DNA from: Haplosporangium gracile
Lineage: Eukaryota > Mortierellomycota > Mortierellomycetes > Mortierellales > Mortierellaceae
Direction of reading: 5' to 3'
Assembly: GCA_015499985.1 (NCBI GenBank)
Contig: JAAAUF010000133.1
Coordinates: 1-28,326 of the forward strand
DNA length: 28,326 bases
Within the stretch, counting starts at the first letter, position 1, and each line of letters opens with the position of its first letter. The notes under the pieces were generated by a model. That model was given only the letters and a program-made list of their open reading frames with translations, was not told where the DNA came from and did no database searches. The position numbers and the translations under genes were made by a program. Below are positions 8,974 to 18,397 of this stretch, piece after piece.

Positions 8974-10656
8974 CTACATGCCTTTCCGGAGGAAATCTCG
9001 AATTTCGTCTTTACTTGTGGTTACCAGATCCGGGAAATACAGTCCGAAAAGCCTGGCACGAGGGAGGGTATCCGGCAAGTAATGCTTATGACGATGCTGA
9101 TGACACTGATCATGACGAGTTTTGTTTCTTGGCTCTCCCACCGCTTTATCTACTGCTGGTTGCTGAGTATGTGGCGTTGTCGTTGCTCCTGATGTTTGTT
9201 GAGTTACCATCGTTGTCAGAGATCGACGTGTGCTCCCAAGGATAAAGTACCCCGCCGTTAACATCCCTACCGCAAGACCGATTCCTGTGGCAATCTCCTG
9301 AGTCACCAGAAACTCCATGACCCCCTCGGTGGGCTGTAAGGAATCAATCATATGTGTCGATGTTGATTCCCTAAGGCTCCCCTCCATACCATCCTCCAAA
9401 GGGCGAGGTATCGGAAGCGCCATGATCGCCAGCATTGTAAACTTGCCGACGGTCGCTCCTGTAAGACCTCCGAGCCCCAGTTTTATCCAAAATACCATCC
9501 GTGCCTTCTTCGACAGTGCCTCCGCTGCCTGCTCAATAATTTTTTGCACGCTCGTATCAATTGACGTCCTCCTTGCCTGAACTTGATCCTGGGCCTGACT
9601 CGCAGCTGTAGATTGGTGACGCTGAGCAATGGTAGCTGCTCGGAGAACATGCCGATAGGTTGTCAAATCCGGCTTGACATCTCCCTGTGGACTATTAAGC
9701 ATCTCTTGGAGGATGCTCCTAGCATCGTTAAAGTGCCCCGTGATGGCACATACATCCAGGAATGCATTAGTGACCTGAAGAGACGAGGTACGTTGCCGGC
9801 TCGGAAGGACTTGAACAATCCCAGACTCTGAGTGAGGACGGGTCGATAGGTCGTTGTGAATCGAACGTGCGATCTTAAACACTTGGTCGGACGAAAACAT
9901 GGACGACTGGAGGATTGTCTCCAGCAGATTTGATGGCGCTGATTTTGCTGATGCTTTGCCGATTTCTGATTTCCTTTTGTTCTTGAGTGATCGTGTATGT
10001 TGCTGTTGTTGTTTCCGTAGGTGATGTGCTGAGCTGGAAGGCAACGGTGACACTGCTGCTCGACACAAATTGGCGCAGGCAGTCAGCATGGCCACCAAGG
10101 CTTGATCTGTCGGTTCCGGGTGGCTCTTGAGATACGAAGCTACGCTCTTTTCCAGTTGGACAGGGTTCTTGCACTGCTCAAAGTCCAGGAAGTCAGGGTC
10201 GGAGAACGGATACGGATACGAGTCTCCAGGGACATTAGCATCGCTGCTGCTATTTCCGTTGTTGTTATTGCTGCTCCCGTGTGTATTAGAGTTTCTAGGT
10301 GTCGTCGAATAGTAGGCGCTTTGATGGCGAGGTGCGGCTATTGTCGCGAAAGCGATCTTTCTCTGTCCGTAAAGAGAAGGATGATGATCCTTCGACCATC
10401 GTCGCATTAGGGCATTGATGTTGGCTTGATAAGCAGCTGCTTGGCATGACGACCAGGACAACGACAGGGATCGTTCCGAAGAAGGTTTAGTGCGGGATAG
10501 TATCTTTGGTCGTGAGGGGGTGTTGTTGATGAGCACAGACAGTTGGCGATGTTGACACGGGAGAGAATGGCCATGACCTTGTCCTGTGAGCATGAGACTC
10601 TGGAGGTGCTGCCTGGTTGTCCCTGTCGCTGAGTAGAGTGAGCGAGCTTCTGACAT
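8974..10656 (-). CDS. PPR-like protein with two membrane segments, probably mitochondrial
   Basis: Single uninterrupted ORF of 560 codons from ATG 10656 to TAG (8971-8973). The first ~120 residues are rich in Ser, Arg, Gln and His with almost no acidic residues and reach RHQSAYYSTT, which resembles a mitochondrial presequence. A Ser/Asn-rich linker follows. Residues about 296-340 read VTNAFLDVCAITGHFNDAR...PDLTTYRHVLRA, a helical pair of the pentatricopeptide type; the earlier stretch around 170-200 may be another degenerate repeat. Two hydrophobic segments follow, about 389-415 (VFWIKLGLGGLTGATVGKF) and about 455-475 (IATGIGLAVGMLTAGYFIL). PPR proteins bind organellar RNA; joining PPR to membrane spans would suggest an inner-membrane mitochondrial factor, but that role is inference. 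No specific ortholog is recognised. No intron is needed. Confidence 0.6.
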   Translation of the reverse strand: MSEARSLYSATGTTRQHLQSLMLTGQGHGHSLPCQHRQLSVLINNTPSRPKILSRTKPSSERSLSLSWSSCQAAAYQANINALMRRWSKDHHPSLYGQRKIAFATIAAPRHQSAYYSTTPRNSNTHGSSNNNNGNSSSDANVPGDSYPYPFSDPDFLDFEQCKNPVQLEKSVASYLKSHPEPTDQALVAMLTACANLCRAAVSPLPSSSAHHLRKQQQQHTRSLKNKRKSEIGKASAKSAPSNLLETILQSSMFSSDQVFKIARSIHNDLSTRPHSESGIVQVLPSRQRTSSLQVTNAFLDVCAITGHFNDARSILQEMLNSPQGDVKPDLTTYRHVLRAATIAQRHQSTAASQAQDQVQARRTSIDTSVQKIIEQAAEALSKKARMVFWIKLGLGGLTGATVGKFTMLAIMALPIPRPLEDGMEGSLRESTSTHMIDSLQPTEGVMEFLVTQEIATGIGLAVGMLTAGYFILGSTRRSLTTMVTQQTSGATTTPHTQQPAVDKAVGEPRNKTRHDQCHQHRHKHYLPDTLPRARLFGLYFPDLVTTSKDEIRDFLRKGM

Positions 10657-10866
10657 GGTGGGTTTCTGGGTGGTCGATGGATCCGTTCGTTAGTTGATGG
10701 AACTAAGGAAGCGGACCTCACACGGGTTCGCTCGCGGCTTTCAAACCTTCCTCACGAGAAGCAGCCACACATTTGAAAAATTAATCAATGCGTCCTTGTT
10801 TTTAATTTTTGTTTTTATCGATGTGTTGTTTTATTCTTTTTCATATTACAAGTAATGTCACCTGCT

Positions 10867-13574
10867 TCACCTCATCCTCTTCTTGTTGTTGCCTATACTT
10901 TCCGTATCATCTCCTGGAGGTTGTCGCTTCAATTTAGGGTTGTCCTCATGTCTGCACAAATGGAAGGAAAAAAGATTGGTTGCGGATCAGTCTCTCTTCT
11001 TCAATTCGATTAAATGTCATTGCTCGCGCACCGCAACTATGCCATTGACTGGACACTCGCTTACCTGGTAGTCTGGATGTTGCGGATTTCGGGATGTGTG
11101 GGAAGAAGAGAGGCGTGTTTGGGGGGTGGGGATTCGAAGAAATAAGGGTGGGCAAGTGCTTGCTTGACTGAAAGGCGCTTCTTGGGGTCGTAGGTCAACA
11201 GTCCGCTGAGCAGAGATCGAGCAGCATCAGTGATATGAGGGAATTTGTTCTTTAAGTTGTTGAACCTACCCGAGGTCAAGGCAAATGTATAAAATGTGGT
11301 CAGCAAACCATGTTCTCTCAAGTATCTAGTAGAAACAACTTCCTCGGCAAGAACAGTTGTCAGTGTTACCTTTGCTCAGGCAGTTTGATGCTGGACATTG
11401 GCAGCCTATTGAATCCTTGCCAGATCTTCTCATGAGGCGTTCCAAGAAGGTCAATTATCAAGTCCACTTGCTGTTTCTCAACCTTCCCTGGCAGCAAGGG
11501 CGCGTGCTTCAAAAGCTCTCCAAAAATGCATCCTGCTGACCACATGTCAACCGCTGTCGTGTAATTCAAATCTCCAAAAAGCAACTCAGGTGCTCTGTAC
11601 CATAGAGTGACCACCTTGGGCGTCATCGGCCGCGATGGCAAGCCAAATGAACGTGCAAGTCCAAAATCGGCTAAAAAAAAAAGCATCAAGTATGTTTAAG
11701 GCGTCAACGTCTGAATAAAAGAGATGCCCCATATAACGCTGCTTCAAATACAGAAAACGATCTTACCAATTTTGAGGATGCCCTGTGAATTAAGAAGCAA
11801 ATTGGAAAGCTTCAGATCGCGATGGATAACAAAATGGTCGTGACAGTATTCAATGCCCTTCAACAGCTGGAGCATCAAGCATTTGACTACATATGAGGAG
11901 ACAAGAGGAGTGTATGGGTTAGATATTAAATATGGAAACGACGAATACAAACATAATCCTGATTTGATCCCAATCGTCAGAGATAATTGATACCTTCAGC
12001 GGGCGTGTATGGCTTCTTGACATTATCCATTAGAGCCGCCATGTCCTAAACCCACATAATAAGAAAGTTGTAAAGCCGATCAGCAATTTGTCCCACGGTA
12101 TGGAGATCGTTCAGTACAAAAGTAGAATGATAGCGAAAGATGGACTGCCATACCTGCTCGCAGTATTCCATGACGAGAAAGATTTGATCTAGATCGTTTC
12201 CAACAGCCACTTCCTTGACCAAAACGACATTGTCATGTCGAAGAGTCTTTAGCAGTTTGATTTCCCGAAGTGACGATATTGGCAGTCCGTCATTCTCGCG
12301 CTCCATCCGGATACGTTTAAGCGCCACAATCTCATTCGTCTTCTTGTCCTTTGCGCGACTAAAAATAAGAGAAGAGTAAAGCCAAGGCAGTGTTAAGAGG
12401 CCGTGCCGACAAAGTGATCACTACTAGTGAACTGAAAACGGAGGAATCGAAAAAAAATCATAGAGACAGTGACTTACTAGACGACTCCATAGGTGCCTTC
12501 GCCAACTTTGTTCAGCTTTTCAAATTCGTCCACCACTCGTGAGGTTCCGAAAAAGGACTTTTGTGGTGTCAGATGGCCCATCCGTCCTGTGATTGACAAA
12601 AGACTGTTGGGGTCTGGTTTAGACATCGTGCCGGCTACGGACACTGTTGCTGGGTCTGCAGGAAGGTGTTGCTTGTCCTTTGGTTGCGCCTGCTTGTCTC
12701 TGTTGTCCCGTTCCTTGTTGGACTGATCTTTGCCCTGGTTACTCTTGTTTGACTGTTGTTGTCGGGAGGTGCCCTGAGTGGATGCATGGCGGTCGTCCTT
12801 GGCCCTGCCTCTTTCCCGGTCCTTTTCTCTCTGATCCTGCGGTCGTGCGCGCTCATCCTTCTCTCTGGCTCCATCACGGCCTCCTTTGTCTCCGCCTCCT
12901 CCTGACCGTTCAGCTCCTTCCTTTTCCGTACGTTGCCTCTTTGCATCAGCATCCAATTTCTCCTTGTGATCTTTGTTCCCGCTACTTGTGGCATGTTGTC
13001 GTTGTCGGCTGTTATGATGACTACTGCTCCCACGATCGTTGTGGTTAGAGAACGGTGTTGATGTTGACGCGGCTGCAGCTGCTCCTGTTCCTGTGGCTGC
13101 TAATGAATGACTCCGAGTGGGCTTGTTATGACCCGTTGAAGATGTGTTTGTGGATTCCTTGGGGCGATCACTTCGTCCTTCTTCCCGGATCGATCCTCGC
13201 CGTTCTTTAGCTTCTAACGACTCGATGTGTGTATCCCTTGTGGTAGAGGTCGTGTTGCGATGAGAGGAAGCATGAGAGCCGTCGGCGTTGACACCACGGG
13301 GACTTTTATGTCCATTAGCCACTGAAATCCTGCGGTCCTCTTTGTCTGCTGCCCCACTGCCCTCAGACTTGGAGTTCATATGGGCGTCAGAAACGGCTGC
13401 TTCCTTTGCTGTGCTACTACTAGACCTGTTCAAGATTGGCTGGGGATTCTTGGAGGCTGCGTTGGTGGCGACGGCGTCTGGTATCATGTTTATATCTGCG
13501 ATGGTTGCAGTCTGGGTCACTGTTGCCGCAGGCGTGCTGGTAGTTGTAGTGGTAATGGTGGAGGAAGTTGTCAT
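10867..13574 (-). CDS. CDK10: CDK10-type (PISSLRE) cyclin-dependent kinase
   Basis: Serine/threonine kinase of the CDK10 group, which pairs with a cyclin (cyclin M in animals) and acts in cell-cycle and transcription control. Exons on the minus strand: 13574-12478, 12358-12154, 12045-11994, 11886-11767, 11670-11370, 11265-11065, 10951-10867 (2061 nt, 686 residues). Seen: P-loop GEGTYG 358-363, ATP-binding K380, PISSLRE helix 392-398 (the CDK10 name motif; CDK11 has PITSLRE), VMEYCEQ, catalytic HRDLKLSN from 473, DFGLARSFG from 493, T-loop [15 protein letters not shown] with T508 at the activating position, DMWSAGCIF, and a C-terminal [21 protein letters not shown] just before the P-loop also matches CDK10. 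Unusual is the ~345-residue N-terminal tail, low-complexity and rich in Ser/Thr, then Arg/Asp/Glu/Lys; animal CDK10 is about half this size. The start ATG 13574 is the first in frame. Divergent from NOP14. Confidence 0.92.
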
Positions 13575-14763
13575 CGAGCGCCTTCTTTTGTTTGTTAGAG
13601 GCTGAAATCCGATGATTCCTGTTCTGGTCCTTTGTGGTGATGACTGTTGTTGCGTAATCCGATTGATTCAGAGGAGTCAGCTTTCCTGTTTAAAAGAGCG
13701 AGTGTGTGTAAGTAGGAGAGACACAAGTGGAGGGTTACCAGCATCAGAGCAAAGTTATGTTCACACGCGGGGGTTTGTTTGACTGTGCAAGGGGGTGTGA
13801 GAGTGATTCCTATTCTGAGTACAAGATCAGCGATCGGATTCTTTTTATCATTCTTACTCTTTCTTGTTGTTGTTATGAGAGGGTTGGACAGGAACGAAGT
13901 GTGTCTTTTTTCGTTATCGCCTTCTTTTTCCTTGGTTGGCTGTTGTTGTTGTTGCTGTTGTCGGTTGTAGGGGTGCGCGGTGGTAACTTGGTTTGAGTGT
14001 GGAAGGGGTGGTGGTCTATGGTGGTAGCAGGACACACAAAAAAAGAGGAAACGAAAAATGAAAGTCGTGCTCTTTGAATTGCACACATTTTTGGATTGAG
14101 ATTTCTGAGTGCTCTCATTGGTCAGGAGTGCGCCTGCCAAAGTTGTGACATATAAAATCGGACGCTTCTTTACTCATTTTTCTCGTCTAGACACCTTTGT
14201 TTTTGTCCCCGGCGCAACTTGATGTTTGTTCACCCGCACACAACCACCAACAAACAAGACTAGATCCTTTCAAGCTACTGCATTAAATATCTCAGCTTGC
14301 TGTCAAACGGCAAAATTGCAGCGAACACTTCTGTACTCATTTTTCCAATTATCAGTCTTAATTCTCGCAGTAACTTTCTAAGAAAGGACATCTTACACCA
14401 CCACGATAGTGATGGTCGGCACTTGCTGCTGCCTGATGATAAACCCAGTAGAACAACCCTCCCGAATGCATAGGTTATGCTTTTGTGGTTGACAAGCCTA
14501 GCCTCTTCTCTGTAGTTTGTTTGCAATTCAACTGCTCGCCTATCGCTCAGCGTGCTTTACCTTCTAGGGACTCCTCCCACACGTTTGATTTGTGGTGGCT
14601 TATGTTTATCATTTTTCCTTTTTCTTTTTTTTTTTTTTCTTTGACTAAAGTTTCGTTGTGTGCTTGGCCCTTTTTTTTTTATTTTAGTCGACGCTGCCTT
14701 TCCATTCCCTCCCCTTCACTCTCCCTTCCCTCTCCATTCACAAACTCACCACATAAAGGCAGC
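13575..14763. other. Divergent intergenic region between the CDK10-type kinase and NOP14
   Basis: No gene is supported. The minus ORF at 13595-14140 (Gln/Asn-rich, domain-free) lies immediately upstream of the kinase start and most likely covers its 5' leader. Seen near 14116-14157 are an ATTGG (CCAAT on the minus strand) and a TATAAAA, either of which could serve the kinase or be chance. From about 14610 to 14760 the + strand is C/T-rich with long T runs, leading into the NOP14 start. A TTG-repeat lies near 13940-13962. Confidence 0.5.
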
Positions 14764-17700
14764 ATGGCAAAGTCAGCCCTCTACCGCCTCAAGTCCTCTC
14801 TCAAAGAGGCTGGAGCTATCGGTCCCAACTCCAGGGCCTCGCTCTCCAAAAAAGACAGGAAAAAGGGCCGCCCCACCGCCGCCTCCGCAAAGAATGATCT
14901 CAACAAAAAGCTCGCCCACATCAAGGAGGCCATGAACCCATTTGAGATGAAGGTCACCCGCCAGAAATACGATATCCTCGGACGCAAAACTAAGGGCGTT
15001 GATGGCAAGCCTACTCTTTCTAAGCAAGTCGGCGAAGAGAACGTACGTTTTTTTTTTTTCCTTTTCTTCTTTCACCTTGTCCTGAGTTCGCTACCTCGTT
15101 CAATTGAATCCCCCGCCTTGACAGACATTGGCTATTTAGATGGAAGGAGTAGACTATCAACTGACATCGCCCTTTCTTTCCTCAATCACTTTAACAGCGC
15201 CGCAAGACTTTGCTTCAGGAACTGCAGAAAAAGAACAAGGCCGGAGGCGTGATCGATAAGCGTTTCGGGGAGGATAACCCCAACATGACACCCGAGGAAA
15301 AGATGCTGGAGCGTTTCACCCGGGAAAAGCAGAGCCGTGCCAAGGGTGGAGCCATGTTCAACCTGGAGGAGGAGTCCGAACTGACCCATTATGGTCAGTC
15401 GCTTGCTGGACTGGATGATTTTGACGAGGACGGTCTCGGATATAGCGACGACGAGGACGACAATCGCGGTGCGATTGGAGGCGATATTGTCAGCCATAGC
15501 CATTTCGGAGGCTTCGACGAGGCAACAGGACCCGAGGAGACACATGAGGATGGCCGCCCCAAGACCAAGGCCGAGATTATGAAGGAGGTCATTGCAAAGT
15601 CCAAATTCCACAAGCACGAGCGCCAGAAGGAGAAGGAGGAGATGGACGATATTACAAAGGAGCTGGATGACGAACTCGAGGATATTCGTGGACTCCTTGG
15701 ATTTACAGATCAGGCTGCAGAGGAGCGTCGACCCAAGCGTGCACCTCTTCCTTCCCAGAAGAGTGCTGCCAACCGTGCCCTGGACCGTATTGCCGACGAG
15801 GAGAAGGAGAGGCAGAAGCAGGATCGTGAGAGCGGTGTTTTGGACAAGGACTTTGACGACAGCTACGACAAGCACATTCGCGAGCTCGCCTTTGACAGAC
15901 GTGCCAAGCCCCAGGATCGTTTAAAGACCGAGGAAGAGATTGCTCAGGAAGAGGTCGAGAAGCTCGAAAAGGCCGAGAAGGCTCGTAAGCGTCGTATGGA
16001 GGGTCTCTCCGACGAGATTGATCTCAAGGAGCAGGGAGGATTCAAAAAGAGGAGAAAGGCTGTCCCCGCTGCCGATGATCTTGATGACGACTTTGCTCCT
16101 GAGGACGACCAATTTGGTCTTGGAACCGGCATGGATTTTGGCGAGGAGGAGTTCAAGGGCGTCAAGCCCGGCAGAATGCCCAGCAAGAAGCGTAGGACGG
16201 TCAAGGTCGATGTTGATTCTGATTCCGAGGAGGCAGAGGAGGACGATGAGGAAGGCGATGAGGAGGATGGTGATGAGGAGGAGGGTAGCGAAGGTGAAGA
16301 GGACGGGGACGAGGATGAGGAAGATGACGACTCCGAGGACGACTTTTCTGATTTGGATATGACCATGGAGAGACCCACCAAAAAGTTGAGCACGGCAGAG
16401 GACGAGGACGACGAGGATGACATGAACGACATGAGCGCAGCAAAGTCTAAAAAGTCGACCAAGTCTGGGAAGCAGGCCAAGGGCACCGCTGATGCCGCGG
16501 CCGCTGCTGCCGAGCTGCCCTTCACTTTCCCCTACCCAACCTCGCTTGGTCACTTCATGACGATCATTGACGGCATTGACATGAAGGACGTCCCCACAGT
16601 CGTCCACCGTATCCGCGCCCTTTACCACCCCAAGCTCTCGCCTCAGAACAAGGAAAAGATGCAGGTCTTTTACCCCATCTTGCTCGACTATATCTTCCAG
16701 ATCTCTGTCTCCGAGACCAAATTCCCTACCACAGCTCTCAACACCCTTGTCCGCCATATCTACGCCATGACATCCCAGTTGGGCGACTATGCAACCTCGT
16801 GTATCTTAGGCTTTTTGGAGGCTTTTGAGAGCGAGCTTCAGATGGATCTTGCGTCTGGAGCTAGGTCAGGATTTCCTAAGGGCGACAAGTTGTGCTTTCT
16901 TCGGGTTCTCGGGCAGATCTACTCAACTTCAGATTTCCAGCACCAGGTCATTACCCCCGCCCAGTTCTTGATGAACCAGTACCTCGGACAGTGCCAGGTC
17001 GGATCGGTCAAGGATATTGCCTCTGGATTGATGCTCTGCAATCTGTTCTTGGACTACCAGACTCTTTCGAAGCGTGTTGTCCCTGAGGCTATTAACTTTT
17101 TGAGCTCATCGTTGGTGTACCTGGCTCCCAAGGGTACTTTCAGCGAGGATGCTAATGAGCTTCCTGGTTCATTCCCTATTCAGGAAGTCAGCATTACTGC
17201 TCTCCAGATGACTACCAAGGACTTGAAGTCTGTGGAAGTCGAGCGTCTTTCGATCGATATGTTCAAACTCAAGGATACCGCCCTCGAGAAGAACACATAC
17301 CGGTACGTCCTCCGTCCCTCTGGAAGTAACATAATTGCATCCTTGCTTGAAGCTTGTATGGTTACTAATATGGTTAATCTTGTACTTGAATATTCTCTTT
17401 CTAGGGTAGCGGCAATGTCAGCAGCAGCAGATATCCTCCTCAAGTACGCCATCCTCTACGCATCGACGACAGCATTCTCAGAAATGTTCCAAGGCCCCCA
17501 GGGACTCCTCGAGAAGCTTTCAACTGTCGCTGATTTCTCCTCCTCTCTCAAGTCCCAACTCCTCAAGACCCAAGACCGAATTCAAAAACTCCAAGGATTC
17601 TCCACAGACAGTCGTACCCCCCTCCAACTGCAAGCCCACAAACCAGTCCCCATTGCGTCGTACGTCCCCAAGTTCGAGGAGGGTTACTCTCTGGACAAGC

Positions 17701-17960
17701 ATTACGACCCAGATGTGGAGCGTTCTCAGGCTCAAAAGTTGCAGGTCCAGTACAAGAAGGAGAAGAAGGGCGCTATTCGCGAGTTGAGAAAGGATGCTCA
17801 GTTCGTCGCCCGGGAGAAACTTCGTGTCCAGCGCGAGAAGGATTCCGAATACAATGCCAAGATCAAGGGTATCATGTCGGGACTCGAGGCCGATCAGGGC
17901 GAGAAGAATGCCGAGGCCAGGATGAAAAAGGCCAAGAAGATGAAAGGCAAGCGGAACTAA
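14764..17960 (+). CDS. NOP14: Nucleolar protein 14 (NOP14), small-subunit processome
   Basis: Predicted 979-residue nucleolar protein needed for 18S rRNA maturation and 40S assembly within the U3 snoRNP/SSU processome. Exons: 14764-15042, 15198-17302, 17405-17960 (2940 nt). Seen: basic N-terminus (SSLKEAGAIGPNSRASLSKK), NPFEMKVTRQKYDILGRK, RRKTLLQELQKKNKAGGVIDKRFGE across the first join (split over 15042/15198), MLERFTREKQ, an acidic tract around residues 166-181 and a much longer Glu/Asp tract at about 432-480, then the helical C-terminal half beginning LPFTFPYPTSLGHF. It ends with KKGAIRELRKDAQFVAREK and a Lys-rich tail, a hallmark of the family. Yeast and human NOP14 are roughly 810-860 residues, so this copy is somewhat longer. 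ATG 14764 was chosen because the in-frame upstream extension is C/T-rich leader without NOP14 character. The second intron is 102 nt with no stop in frame. Confidence 0.95.
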
Positions 17961-18397
17961 GCCTTCCTCTCTTTTTTTTTCTTTCGTTCGTATTTGTTTC
18001 TTTTTGCATTTTTCATTTCTTTCTCCACCGTTACCATCACACACTTGTTCACTAGATCGCTCACAGATAAAAATCCCATGCATATCATCATCATCGTCGT
18101 TGTCGTCGTCATGGTCAGAATGGTTTTGGCTGTAGAGTTTAATTTTTGTTTTATTCGGCAATGACGCGCCGTCTGTACAATGGGCAACGGAGAGAACAGA
18201 GGTAGAAGAGAGGAGTGGAAGAGTGATTTCTTTTACAAGTACAAGGTGGTGCCTAAGGGGGAAGGATTAAGTGAGGTATGGTACAAGGGATGCAAAAGAA
18301 TGTCCCCGAAGGGTACATTCGCTTTTGGAGTGAAATAGGAAGCGAAAAATAATGAACAAAAGAAAGGAGAAAGAAAAAAGAGAAGCGAGTAACAAAT
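17961..18397. other. Convergent intergenic region, NOP14 and Sec14-like gene
   Basis: Shared 3' flank of two converging genes. T-rich sequence directly follows the NOP14 stop (about 17970-18020), and A/G-rich sequence precedes the stop of the minus-strand gene (18350-18390). No ORF or RNA gene is supported. Confidence 0.6.

Noticed and set aside
13595..14140. Gln-rich minus ORF of 181 codons as a separate gene
   Set aside because: It ends just upstream of the kinase start, overlaps other ORFs, and is low-complexity. It is best explained as the 5' leader or promoter of the kinase gene.
14485..14763. NOP14 start further upstream, in frame with ATG 14764
   Set aside because: The extension is mostly T/C-rich leader (F-rich runs) and not NOP14-like, while MAKSALYRLK at 14764 starts the conserved basic N-terminus.
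15944..16525. Ser-rich minus ORFs opposite NOP14
   Set aside because: They are the complement of the GAG/GAC-rich acidic tract of NOP14, which reads as Ser/Pro runs on the other strand.
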